NCBI GenBank assembly: GCA_964019335.1
Contig: OZ025657.1
Span: 682,001 to 746,000 of the forward strand
Direction of reading: 5' to 3'
Length of the DNA stretch: 64,000 bases
Source: Diplonema japonicum
Lineage: Eukaryota; Euglenozoa; Diplonemea; Diplonemida; Diplonemidae
A program made the translations under genes and the position numbers. Below the pieces are notes generated by a model. It was not told the origin of the DNA and made no database searches. It worked only from the letters and a program-made list of their open reading frames with translations. The stretch's first letter is position 1, and the number at the start of each line of letters is the position of its first letter. Below, one piece after another: positions 49,540 to 59,267 of the stretch.

Positions 49540-50868
49540 ATGCTGCGATGTGCGCTCCTCACGTGTCTAGCTGCCGTGTGTGCTGCTCACACGTACAACG
49601 AGTGCGTCGAGGAATGTGCTGCAGACGACTTGAGCCACGGGTTGTGGGCCCTCAATGACACAGAGCGTGTGGTGGGCATTGTGGTAACCGCCTACGCAGG
49701 GGGCGTCCTAAGCAGCCTGACAGGAATGGTGGGTCTTCAGTGCTTGCTGGGTGACGACCCCATCCGTGTGGAGCTCGAGAAGCACGAACGTTGGTTCCTT
49801 TCCGGTGCCTTGCTCTTCTACATCATCCTGAACTCGGAGCGCCTCTCCAAGTACCTCGCCATCAAGCGTGTGGTGTCCTCGCTGTTCATCTGGTACGCAC
49901 AGATCTTCTACCACAACACAGTGCTGCAGATCGCAACCCTTTCCGACATCTACTACAACCTGCTGAACCTGTGCATCATGGCGGTCTTCATTGCAGTCAA
50001 CGTGCACACCCTGCACCTTGCGCTCCCCCGCCTGGCTGACACCTCGACAGGCAACCTCGACGAGCCCTTCGGCGACGACTGGCTGGGCACTGTGCAGAAG
50101 CTCATCGCAGGCAGCGTAGAGTGGATCCGCACAGTCAAGAGCGACGACAGCTCACGTTTCCTTCTGAAATACTACTACATATTGGAGCCCTGCAGGGACA
50201 GCAGGGGGTTGAAGGTGTTTATTTTTGGCACGGGAGCCGCTCTGACGGTCATCTCGCTGCCCCACGAGCACCACGTCCCGAAGGGGGTGGCGCTGCTGGC
50301 CATCGCTATGCTGTTCGCAGCGGCAGGTCCGTTCCTGCTGCACCGCGATACTGTCTTCACCTCCCTTGCCTACTGCTGCATGGGGGTCAGGTACCTGACG
50401 CAGGAGGACAGCTTCGTGTGGATAGTGCTGCTAGTGCTGACAGGGTTGAAGTTCATGTGCGACCTCGATATGACCTTCGTGAAGGTGACCTCTGGGCGGC
50501 GGCGGACCATTCAATACCTGTACTGGGCGCAGAGCGCAGTGGAGGCAGTGAGGAGCCAGCACACACGGCACTCAGTGGTCTCCATCGACACGACCCCCGA
50601 GTACAGCACCCTCCCACTCTATGCGCTGTCCATGAGCGATGGGAGCTTTGCAGCAGCATTGCTGCCCAGCCCGCCCAAGAGGCGTCCGCGTCCTACACTA
50701 CTCGGCAAGACCCGCGACCTCCCTGCTGTGGTTGCTGTGCTTGCAGCAGCCGTTGCGGCGGGCACCTCGCGAGAGAAGAAACTCGTGTCTTTAATGGGTG
50801 CCCTCCTCACCCCCCCGCAGCCTCGTGTCCTTGAGCCCACTCACCTGCAAAACCTCGAGCTCATTTAA
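49540..50868 (+). CDS. multipass membrane protein of unknown family
   Basis: A 442-residue protein with an N-terminal signal peptide (MLRCALLTCLAAVCAA) then a short Cys-containing segment (ECVEECAADD). About eight hydrophobic segments follow, among them RVVGIVVTAYAGGVLSSLTGMV, FLSGALLFYIILN, VPKGVALLAIAMLFAAAGPF and FVWIVLLVLTGLKFM. The C-terminal 90 residues are Ser/Pro/Arg-rich and end in a hydrophobic Ala/Val stretch. I recognise no family. The start at 49540 is chosen for the signal peptide and because CTATAG lies just upstream (49508-49513). The frame is open from 49399, and another ATG (49474) would add 22 residues and spoil the signal. Codon use matches the neighbouring genes, so it is probably a real gene. 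Confidence 0.7.
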   Translation: MLRCALLTCLAAVCAAHTYNECVEECAADDLSHGLWALNDTERVVGIVVTAYAGGVLSSLTGMVGLQCLLGDDPIRVELEKHERWFLSGALLFYIILNSERLSKYLAIKRVVSSLFIWYAQIFYHNTVLQIATLSDIYYNLLNLCIMAVFIAVNVHTLHLALPRLADTSTGNLDEPFGDDWLGTVQKLIAGSVEWIRTVKSDDSSRFLLKYYYILEPCRDSRGLKVFIFGTGAALTVISLPHEHHVPKGVALLAIAMLFAAAGPFLLHRDTVFTSLAYCCMGVRYLTQEDSFVWIVLLVLTGLKFMCDLDMTFVKVTSGRRRTIQYLYWAQSAVEAVRSQHTRHSVVSIDTTPEYSTLPLYALSMSDGSFAAALLPSPPKRRPRPTLLGKTRDLPAVVAVLAAAVAAGTSREKKLVSLMGALLTPPQPRVLEPTHLQNLELI

Positions 50869-52424
50869 TTTCATGATGAGAACAGCACGCCTGTCGTAGA
50901 AGCAGCTTAAGAGGGGGACCCCGTGCCCCTTTATTCTCTGCTGTTTTCTTCTTTTTGTTTCCCCTGTGATATATTTTTAAAAGAAAGAAAGAAGAAGAAA
51001 AAAAGTGAAGTGTGAAAACTTGTAGTCTTTTTATTAACAACAAAAGGGGGGGGGGGGGGGAGGGACACGGAAATAACCTTAAAAAAAGAGGGAGGGTCCA
51101 TTTGTTTATTGGCCCCATAAGGATGCACGCTACCTTTTGCCGTGCTCTTTTTTTTCTTTCTCATTTGTTTCCCCCCCCCTTTTTTTTTAATAGCACACCG
51201 TATTTAGACTTATGAAACGGAAAAAAAAAAAAAAAATTGCAGCGGGGAAATGGCTCGAAACTGATAAAATTACAAGGAAAACCGATTTGGAACCTTTTTC
51301 CTTAATTTTATTTGACTCTTTTGACACGGGCTACGGGGCCCAAGAAAAGAAAAAATTTTTTTTTGAAGTGCGAAAGATCTTTTTTTTTTCGAATTTGGAG
51401 CTTTTTTTCCCCGTTTCATATTAACTCTGAATACGGTAATAGAAAATTTTACTTAAACCAGTATAGGGGATGTTGTCGCTAAACATCTTCCTTTTTTTTC
51501 CCTTCTTCTTGCTTTCTTTCCTTTTACCCGTATGTGCCTCAAGTCGCCTGTTGTTTTTTTTAGTTCACAGCAACGTGGCACAGTTTTATCTCTCCTGCTA
51601 ACGTGAGAGCCTATTCGCTTAGTGTTCTTATGTTATTCCTCAACCTTTCTCCCTTATGCCCTATTCTCTTTCTTTTTTTTCCTCTCCCTCATTTTTTTTT
51701 CCCCTTCCCTCTTCTGTCTATCTATCTACTGTTGGCGACATGACATTGTGTAATGCTTTGTGTTCTTTTTTTTTTTTTTTTTTTTTTTTCCCAAAAAAAA
51801 AAAAAATTGGAAAAAAAAAAAAAGAAAAAAAAATGCAACGGTGTACTGATTTTAAATAAAAAAGGGGAAAGAAGGGGGGAAAAAAAAAAGTTATAAACAA
51901 ATCTTTTTTTTTTGTGATCAACATAAACAGTTCTTTCATGTCTTCTGAGCCTTCCCCTTCCCACGTTCCCTAGCCAAGGGCGTTGTCCTCCTTCGTGCAG
52001 CCCTTTGTGTATATTTGTGGCACTTTTGTTTGATACAGAAGCCACCCAATTTCACGCGTCTCTGATAGGGACGGCATCATCGCTTGGAAAGAAACAGAAA
52101 CCAAAGGCAACCAATAAAAGAGGAATAACAAGAAGGGGGAAACCCCCTTCACATGCAGTTGAAGAATGAAAAGAGAAATAAAAAATAATACAACGACAAG
52201 AAGGAATGAATAAGAAGGTAGGTGAAGTAAGGGGACGAAAAAAAAAAAAAAAAAATAGAGAGCGGGAAAAACTGCTTTCTACTATGATTATAGAAACGGG
52301 GGGTTCAAACAACTATTATTCGGAAGGTACTTCGCTGTACTTCAGCATGGCTGATAACCCCCTCGTTATCTTCTTTCTCTTGTTTTATGATTCTTTCTGT
52401 CATTCTTTCAGCGAAACAGGTCAC
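50869..52424. other. 1.55-kb spacer, no gene seen
   Basis: It contains a G-run (about 51047-51060), many T- and A-runs (for example about 51769-51789 and 51794-51806) and a mixed-complexity stretch at 51930-52110 that I cannot assign. Open frames are low-complexity. CATTCTTTCAG at about 52401-52411 forms the acceptor for the following gene. Confidence 0.6.
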
Positions 52425-54428
52425 ATGCCGTATGACACAGATGATGATGATGATAAGGACTGTTTAGCAGATCTGGAGGAACACGTGGTGAAGATACAAG
52501 CTGTGCTGAGGGGGCATCGATGCCGCATCGAAGTAGAAGCAAAGCGGGCAGAAGAGGAATTCAGAGAGAAAGAAATGCTGGAAAGTGAACGGAAGCGTAT
52601 TGTGACCGAACGCTACGGGGCCGCCGTAGGTGCTGGCGACAGCTCCAGCCTGCTGCTCATGCTGACGGAGGACTGCACCTTCAACAGCTACGAGCGGGAA
52701 ACTAAAGGAAGAGACCGCGCCATCGAAGCCTGCGAAAACTGGTGCAAGATCTTGGGCAAGAGCGCCGTAACGAAAACCTTCCAAATCGACCCCTCGGGGC
52801 TTGCGCACACGGTGTGCTACGTGGCAGCAGGGTGCGAGATCTATGACGAGATCAGCATCACGACGGATTGCTTTGTCAGCAGTGTGAACCGTGTGGTGTC
52901 CAACAGCCGCGACATTCTCAACGAGCAGCTTGAGAAGGGCATGCAAGAGGCAGCGACACGTTCTGCAACCATTGCATCTGTTGTCCGGACATGCTTGTAC
53001 GCCAACAGGGACCGTGGCAGGGACCATGCGAAGAAAAAAGCCAAAACGCGTCGTGCTGAAGAAGGCCACGCCCCCCGTGTGTCATGTGCTGATTGCGAAG
53101 CCCTCAAAGATGCCATGCGGGAGCAGACACTTCTAGGTCAGGAGACAATTAGAAACTTGCATCAGCAGCTTGCCCACGTGAAAGCACGGGAGGCTACACT
53201 AGTCGGAAAGCTTCGCGCCACCATTGAAGAGCTTAGGGAGGAGCTGCAAGAAGCATACAAACTTGCGGCATCTTCAGGGACTGCTGCGGACAACACTGCG
53301 CAAGCCCTTGCCTTGCAGCACCAAGAGAAACTAGACATACACCGCAAGCGGCAGCAGCTCAAGACAGAGGTACAGGGGAAGTACACGAAGAAGACAACGA
53401 CAACCCGAACCTGCACTTCGTCCACCCAGACAGCCCCGAGCCCCTGCACGCAGGCAGCCCCGAGCCCCTTGCGGCGATCTAGCACAACGCGACGTGTCCC
53501 GCACATCGACGCCGACTCCAAAGGCCAGGGAGCGGTGAAAGTTAACAATGTGCTGGAAGAAGGAAAACCTATGAAAATGACCACTGCCTCTGAGCCAGCA
53601 GTTTCACGTACTGTCCGCAGCACTGGTCCCAAGCTCTCAGTAGTCAGTGCCGCGTGCATGCCGTTCATACAAGGTCCAACCTCAGTACAAGGTCCAACCT
53701 CAGTACAGGGTCCAACCCCAGAGACTCTGGATGCAAAGCAGGTACCGTTGGCCTTGCCACCCCAGGACACCCTGCCATCGATAGGTACAACCGCACGTGC
53801 AGTGCAAGAGCACGTGCTCCCTACCCCTTGGCCATGTCGGGCATCTACCTCTGTTGCCCTTCCACCCCCTGTAGCCTCAGAACGCTTGAACGACAACAGC
53901 AAGCCACAGACAACCATTGAGCAGCAGGTCGAGAGCCCTCCTGCCGTTGTGCACACGCTGCCATCGAAGCCTCCTGATCCTATGCCTACTTCCACTGCAT
54001 GTGTTTCCCCTGTCTTGACACCACTCACACTAGATGCATCGCCAAATTCACAGACACCTACCTTGTTTCCTTTGCTATCACACACTTCTGAAAAAGCCCC
54101 TGCCAAGAGCAAAATGCTAAAACCACCATCTTTCAAGTTTAAGTCTTACAAGCCCTGTCTGACAGACAAGGTCAACCGTGTGCCGAAGTGTGACAAGATG
54201 GCGACACGCGCGAGGTCCTTTTGGGAAGTCCACCGATTGTGGGCTCGCATGGACCCTCAGAACGTGGGACATGTTCCCTTCGTGACTGTCTACAACCAAT
54301 GCTTTCCAGCAGCGGCAGGCAGCGCACGGGGCACATCGTCTTATTTAAAGTGCTTCCGAGACCCTGAGATGGTCACGTTCCCGGAGTTCACTAGCTTTTA
54401 CTTGATGTTCGTCGACACACGGTTTTAA
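52425..54428 (+). CDS. IQ-motif protein with NTF2/SnoaL-like domain and coiled coil
   Basis: A 667-residue single-exon protein. After an acidic start (DTDDDDDKD), KIQAVLRGHRCR (about residue 25) is an IQ motif that would bind calmodulin. Residues about 60-190 resemble an NTF2/SnoaL-like fold (YGAAVGAGDSSSLLLMLTEDCTF then alternating strands), as in CaMKII association-type domains; this is resemblance only. Residues about 235-335 are coiled coil. A long Pro/Ser/Thr-rich region follows, including a QGPTSV repeat at 53668-53720. The last 75 residues (SFWEVHRLWARMDPQNVGHVPFVTVYNQCF...) look folded and may be a degenerate EF-hand pair. Function is unknown; a Ca2+/calmodulin-linked scaffold is inference. 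The start lies 13 bases after CATTCTTTCAG; the upstream open frame is leader sequence. Confidence 0.7.
   Translation: MPYDTDDDDDKDCLADLEEHVVKIQAVLRGHRCRIEVEAKRAEEEFREKEMLESERKRIVTERYGAAVGAGDSSSLLLMLTEDCTFNSYERETKGRDRAIEACENWCKILGKSAVTKTFQIDPSGLAHTVCYVAAGCEIYDEISITTDCFVSSVNRVVSNSRDILNEQLEKGMQEAATRSATIASVVRTCLYANRDRGRDHAKKKAKTRRAEEGHAPRVSCADCEALKDAMREQTLLGQETIRNLHQQLAHVKAREATLVGKLRATIEELREELQEAYKLAASSGTAADNTAQALALQHQEKLDIHRKRQQLKTEVQGKYTKKTTTTRTCTSSTQTAPSPCTQAAPSPLRRSSTTRRVPHIDADSKGQGAVKVNNVLEEGKPMKMTTASEPAVSRTVRSTGPKLSVVSAACMPFIQGPTSVQGPTSVQGPTPETLDAKQVPLALPPQDTLPSIGTTARAVQEHVLPTPWPCRASTSVALPPPVASERLNDNSKPQTTIEQQVESPPAVVHTLPSKPPDPMPTSTACVSPVLTPLTLDASPNSQTPTLFPLLSHTSEKAPAKSKMLKPPSFKFKSYKPCLTDKVNRVPKCDKMATRARSFWEVHRLWARMDPQNVGHVPFVTVYNQCFPAAAGSARGTSSYLKCFRDPEMVTFPEFTSFYLMFVDTRF
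53668..53722 (+). repeat. 18-nt coding repeat (QGPTSV)
   Basis: Three tandem copies of an ACAAGGTCCAACCTCAGT-type unit encode QGPTSVQGPTSVQGPTPE within the Pro-rich region of the IQ-motif protein. Confidence 0.8.
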
Positions 54429-54458
54429 TTGCATGGAAGGAATTGTCGTTCAAGGCTT

Positions 54459-54490
54459 ACTCCACACAGGGGACACTCCACACAGGGGAC
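54459..54490 (+). repeat. tandem duplicated splice-acceptor block
   Basis: CTCCACACAGGGGAC occurs twice in a row, separated by one base, directly before the ATG at 54501. Each copy contains a CACACAG acceptor, so the small downstream gene may have two equivalent leader-addition sites. Confidence 0.7.
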
Positions 54491-54500
54491 CGACCACTAC

Positions 54501-54785
54501 ATGACAGCTGACCAACCTTCCGACTCGGCCTGCACGGTGGGGTGGCGTAGTTTTTTATCAGCGACAAAGTTACAGGAGATCTTAAAGCGCGCTAGCGTGG
54601 GCCTGCCTCACACTTGGGGATCGTGTTCAACCGCTCTTGCGATGGCGAGCGAACATCATGACCTTGCCTACAAGAACAAGAAGCGCACTATCTTCAGTGG
54701 CTCGTTGGCTCTCTTGGTTTGCCTCATCGGCCGCATGGGTTTAAAAGACGCTGTCCTTGAGAAGAAGCCTATCTTGAAAGTCTGA
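54501..54785 (+). CDS. small hypothetical membrane protein (94 aa)
   Basis: A 94-residue open frame beginning MTADQPSDSACTVGW, with one hydrophobic segment near residues 68-80 (FSGSLALLVCLIGRMGL) and a Lys-rich end (LEKKPILKV). It has no recognisable domain. Three points favour a real gene. Codon use is like the neighbours. The ATG follows two tandem CACACAG acceptors. The spacing to the preceding stop (about 70 nt) is typical of this array. The single hydrophobic stretch suggests a tail-anchored or single-pass protein. No intron signals lie inside it. Confidence 0.5.
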   Translation: MTADQPSDSACTVGWRSFLSATKLQEILKRASVGLPHTWGSCSTALAMASEHHDLAYKNKKRTIFSGSLALLVCLIGRMGLKDAVLEKKPILKV

Positions 54786-55192
54786 ACAAACGCTTTGATG
54801 AATCTCTGATTTTATCATTTGTAGCAAACCCCCGTGTGAGTATACTATAAAAAAAAGGGTTCAAAGGAACAGTACTGACTTCAGGCCAAGCCGAAGTACA
54901 AATATTTCATCCCGTCTTCTAAGGTTAACCGAACTTCCAACTAGCTTCTTCCATCCACCTGCACAATTCATATCTAATGAATCTCTTCCTCTCTTTTGTA
55001 AAGTATGAATATTGCACTCGGGGCGCCGTGCATACATCTTTCAACGCCTCTCTCTGGGAGCGCACCGACAAGCTTGCTCTGCCCTGCTAGGTGCGCGTGG
55101 TGTTTTCTTTTTGCATCCTTATGTGCATGCTCTTGACTGTATTTCTTTGTTCAAAACTGCCAACTCTTTGTAAAGGGAGGATGTAAGATGCC
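54786..55192. other. spacer of moderate complexity, no gene seen
   Basis: It is less homopolymeric than other spacers. A TTCTAAGGTTAACCGAAC segment near 54917-54935 faintly recalls the GGTTAACC cores of other spacers but cannot be aligned further. No ORF or RNA gene was recognised. Confidence 0.55.
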
Positions 55193-56878
55193 ATGTCGGG
55201 GGTGTCCATCAATGTCCAGGACCATTGCGATGAGGTAGCGAGCCTCAGTAGTGAAGAAAGCAGCGGGACTGGTAGGGGGGGCGGAGTAGATGTGGGGAGG
55301 ACGGCATGGTCGCCGCAGGAGCAGGCAGGATGCAAGGGCGATGTAAGCATAGGACGGCGTGTGCCGAGGGTCAGGGGTTACAGGAGTAGATCGGTCCCCG
55401 AGCGGGGACGCAAAGGGATTCCTCGCGATGCTGATGAAATGGTAACACTTCAGTCTTCTGACAACATGGCTTCCCTGGACCTAGTGCGCCCTCATGCGGG
55501 ATGCAACCTGAAGCCCTGCATCCCCGTACAACGTACGACTGCGTACACAAAGAAGCGCCGATACGGCAACGACGCCCATCTCCCCTCTGACAACTCATGG
55601 CTGCTGAATGTCGCGGAAATCACACCTTCGCCCCAAGCTGCCATAGTCAGGATTACCTTTCGAGGCGTGATGCGAGAGCCCAGCCCGACAAATACTGAAG
55701 TGGAACCCTTGCTGTTGTCCTGGTTCTGCGTGGTGCTGGGCGTGGTTTCGTGTGCGCTGATGTCTTCTGATGTTAAGAGCATGTCACAGGACGACTGTCT
55801 GGTCATGGCGTGGATTTATATGGGTGCTGTCTTTTTCACAATCATTGTCTTCTCTTGTGCTGCGTGCTGTAAGTCAGGAAGCTTTATGAGCCGCGAGGTG
55901 TCACAAGACAAGCTGGCCCCCAAGACTAGCAGCACGCTGCTCGCCCTCGCAACCCTGCTGACAGGTGTCTCGTCATCGCTGTGGTTTGTCGCGGTGCGAT
56001 ATGTTCCAAGGGACTCGGGCACCTTCTTCTTCACATTCCAAGCAGCAGTCGTGCTCGTGATGAAGGAAGTTGTAGGCGACGGGTCCACGACAGGCGAGAA
56101 GATAGGTGTGACAACCACATTGCTGGGTGCAGCGTGCTTCGGGCTGACTGACTATATCGGTGAGGACAAAAAGAGTGTTACTGCAAGTGAGCTTGGCAAG
56201 GGCATCCCGCTGGCACTTGCTTCAGGAGTTATCTTCGCCATTTCCATGATAATGGCAAAATTCATCAGATCTCACCGGGGGATGGTGCACACGTTGCCAC
56301 CGCTCATCATCATGTACGTGTGCATGATGTGCTTCTGCACAGTGATCACTGCTACAGTGTTTCCTGGAGGGGGCGCCATGAGCTTCTCTACTAATGCAGA
56401 TACCGGTCTACTAGGGTGGACCCATATCGTACCCAAATGGATGCTGCTCACCGCTTATGCCACCACCACGGTGACGTGTCTCTTGTACAGCTTGCAAGTA
56501 CTGCCCACTATTGTTGTGAGTGCTATTGCCACATTAGTACCACCGCTAATCTTTATTTCGGACTTGGTTAACCAAACAGCCGACTCCTCTGTTCCGCTTC
56601 CCACGCAATCGGTGGGTGCACTGTGCGTGATAGCAGGGTGTGTGTGCGTGTGTAGGTCGGCCACCAGAACACTAAATGGCTATATAGACACATCACACGC
56701 CGAGCCCTCATCACAAGACAGACGCGGTGCTCGGTCGTACAAGGGCGACACCTACCTGGTATGCACTACAGTAAAGAAACGCTGAATTTACACACAGCCC
56801 CTTCCGCGTACTTTGGTGCCACCATTGATCAATGAGGCAGAGCCAACCCCACGGCACTCGAGCGCTAGTGACTGCTAA
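55193..56878 (+). CDS. drug/metabolite-transporter-like (EamA-type) membrane protein
   Basis: About 548 residues. The N-terminal 165 are hydrophilic, Arg/Ser-rich and low in recognisable motifs. Ten or so hydrophobic segments follow from residue about 175 (LLLSWFCVVLGVVSCALM) to about 485, with the internal spacing of DMT-superfamily transporters. WFVAVRYVPRDSGTFFFTFQAAVVLV corresponds to the 'A...y.pa....l....p' region, and a long extramembrane insert near 330 is absent. Substrate is unknown. Without splicing the frame stops at 56785. The GTATGC...TTACACACAG segment at 56759-56797 looks exactly like other introns here. Removing it gives a different 26-residue end (PLPRTLVPPLINEAEP...). The start is the first ATG after an A+G-rich leader, GGATGTAAG; no strong acceptor is visible, so upstream extension is possible. 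Confidence 0.72.
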
Positions 56879-57147
56879 TAGTGCCAAATTCGCGTTTCTG
56901 TTTTCTTTTCAATGTCTGTTATGTTATTTCGGAACCTCTTTGTTCCTCTCACACGGACTGGCAGTTTGACGGGCCTTTCGACTTGCAAGTGCTGCTGAAA
57001 ACAATGCCACACAAGAGCATCCTCCTATCGGGTAAGGAACACTGTGTGAAGGAACACTGTATGAAAGAGCACAACGGTATATATCTGTGCAGTTTTTCTA
57101 TTTTACGTGTTGCCTTCCTACTTACACAAAGGTGGGGAGTACACAAG

Positions 57148-58061
57148 ATGTTGCTGTTTGTGTCAGTGCTGTGTGTGCTGGCAACAGCCGAGCCCACGCG
57201 GGAGAGCGATCTGAACAGTGGTGTGCAGATGGTGGTGATCACCATCACGGTGGCCATCCTTGCAGGACTGATAGGTGTGGTGGTGTTCCTGCTGCGCAGC
57301 GACGACGAAGACACCAAGAGGCAAAGTGTCCTGGGGGACGATTTGCAAGAGCTAACGAAACATTATATGCCGCCTTGTGAGAATTGTGGCCAGAAATTAC
57401 CGCAGAATATGCTGTGTGAGAAATGCCAAGTAGTTGGCTACTGCACCGCAGAGTGCCAAGAGGCGCACCTTCCCAGACACCGTGAGGTGTGCCATAGGTT
57501 GGCTGCGCTGCGTACCAAACATGCGGACTCGAATGCGACGGGGGGTGCTAAGGAGCCAGCCAACCACGCGTCGCAGAGGGGGTATTTCAACAACTGGGAG
57601 GCCACAAAGCATACGGCCATACTGAAGGACACTGCTGCATTCTTTGTGAAGTACAAGCGTGGCATTATCGACTGCGCAGTCTCGCACCTTCCACAAAGCG
57701 GCAGGGGACTTGTGCTGGCAGATGTCTCAACCGAGCGCTTTAAGCCCCTCCACAAAGTAGAGGACCCTGTGAGGCTGATGTACGTGTCGGCACAAAGCAT
57801 TGTGGCGAACCCCATGCTGTCGCTCCTGGCGTGCAACAAGATCAAGGACCTTGTCACCGGCTACGACCCTAACAAGTCAGCAGTCGTGGTATTCACAAAC
57901 GGGCTCAACTACCTCGAGGTATGATTCGTAGCAACGCACCACACTCTCAGCGCATGGATGCCCACTGCCCTGCACTCGTTCTCAGCTTTGACGATGAAGA
58001 AGCTTGCCGCACAATACTCAACATGACTAGCACCTTTCTCGTAAATAGAAAGTCACCTTAA
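57148..58061 (+). CDS. membrane-anchored MYND zinc-finger protein
   Basis: Two exons (57148-57918 and 57951-58061; 32-nt intron GTATGATT...CTCTCAG) give about 293 residues. A signal peptide (MLLFVSVLCVLATA) and a membrane segment at about residues 25-50 (VVITITVAILAGLIGVVVFLL) precede a MYND finger at residues 75-111. The finger reads CENCGQKLPQNMLCEKCQVVGYC, then CQEAHLPRHREVC, with all Cys/His ligands in order. MYND domains mediate protein interaction. The rest (about 130-290) is a globular region I do not recognise. The splice joins FTNGLNYLE to RMDAHCPALVLSFDDEEA. Placing MYND behind a signal and membrane anchor is unusual, since it is normally a nuclear or cytosolic module. The start follows ACACAAAGGTGGGGAGTACACAAG. 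Confidence 0.78.
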
Positions 58062-58344
58062 CATTATATTTTGTTGCCATCCTTGCTTGTCCTCCCTGTG
58101 GAGGAAGGCGAGTAGAACACTGGTGTGCATTTCATGCATAGTGCTACAACCGGAAATGATCACCTTTAAGATATTTAGTTTCCTGTTTTTTTTTTTTTTT
58201 TTTTTTTTTTACTTAAGCCAAAGTAAGGTGTCTTCGATACCCACGGATAACTGACCGTATAAAGCTCGTTGGTAGATGGTTAATATATTTCCTAACATTC
58301 TTATTCTCCCACACCCCGGCGATGCCTGCACCTCACACAGTAAG

Positions 58345-59124
58345 ATGGTGAAGACATATGGGGAGGCCTTCCCGAACATCGCAGCAGGGTCGTCGATAAT
58401 ATCTGTGGCGACAGTAGCGTTCACATATCCACAAGTAGTGACGGTCAGCAACGGCAGGCTGCCGAAGGCGACATGGGGTAACACCGCGAAGGTGATTTCT
58501 AAGACAATGCCGTTCCAGATCCCTGTGAAGTTCATGCAGTTCTCGTGCATGAGAGGCCTGAAGCACAAGCTGGACAGCATCTCCCCCGCAACATCAGGCC
58601 TGAACACGATGATTTCCTACGGTACGACAGGTGTCCCCTTCCAGTCGGTGATGTACAACCAGTGCATCAGCGACATTTATAAATTCCACAGCGCATCAGC
58701 CCCATCTGTGGGCGGCAATACGTTTATCGAGAAATCAAAGGCACTTTTCTGGACGAAGGTCTACCCTGGCATAGCATGGTGTTTTGTGCGAGAATCCTGC
58801 GCAACAGGTGGTGCTCTTGTGCTCGGTCCCCTCATTCGTCCGAAGGTCGAAGAAGTCGTGGGCTCGGACTACCCTACCCTTCTCAAATTTGGCACGGGCC
58901 TCTTAGCTGGTTTCGTCACTGCATTCCTTACACAGTGGATCCACAACACAGCGCTGACTGCGGGTGCCATGGCGGAGATGGGCGAAAAGGCCACCACAGC
59001 AGCGTCCTTCAAGCGTGCCATCACGGAGCTGGGGCCGTCCATCGTCTACAAGAACTACGGGCGCCGCATGACATTGATCGCCATCGCGTCGGCCACGCTG
59101 AACACCATCCCTCTCTTTGAGTAG
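58345..59124 (+). CDS. divergent mitochondrial-carrier-like membrane protein
   Basis: A 259-residue single-exon protein close to the usual SLC25 size. It has about six weakly hydrophobic segments and internal repetition: ISVATVAFTYPQVVTV, ISYGTTGVPFQSVMYNQ and LLAGFVTAFLTQWIHN. Each contains a Gly/Ala-rich helix and a Pro or Gln at the position of the carrier signature Px[DE]xx[KR], but none carries the full acidic/basic motif. It could therefore be a degenerate carrier (like outer-membrane MTCH/SLC25A46 relatives) or an unrelated fold. A mitochondrial location is inferred. The ATG lies five bases after CACCTCACACAG, one of the cleanest acceptors in the window. Confidence 0.5.
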   Translation: MVKTYGEAFPNIAAGSSIISVATVAFTYPQVVTVSNGRLPKATWGNTAKVISKTMPFQIPVKFMQFSCMRGLKHKLDSISPATSGLNTMISYGTTGVPFQSVMYNQCISDIYKFHSASAPSVGGNTFIEKSKALFWTKVYPGIAWCFVRESCATGGALVLGPLIRPKVEEVVGSDYPTLLKFGTGLLAGFVTAFLTQWIHNTALTAGAMAEMGEKATTAASFKRAITELGPSIVYKNYGRRMTLIAIASATLNTIPLFE

Positions 59125-59267
59125 AAGCCGCGCTTGCGGTAGAGCACGTGTCTTGTTGTAATTCGTTGCGCCGTGTCGGGTGTCTGCGATAGAACTGCGA
59201 ACACCAGACCACATTACGTATCGGTGCTAACTATACTATCGTGATCGGTGCACTCAACAGTATTTTC

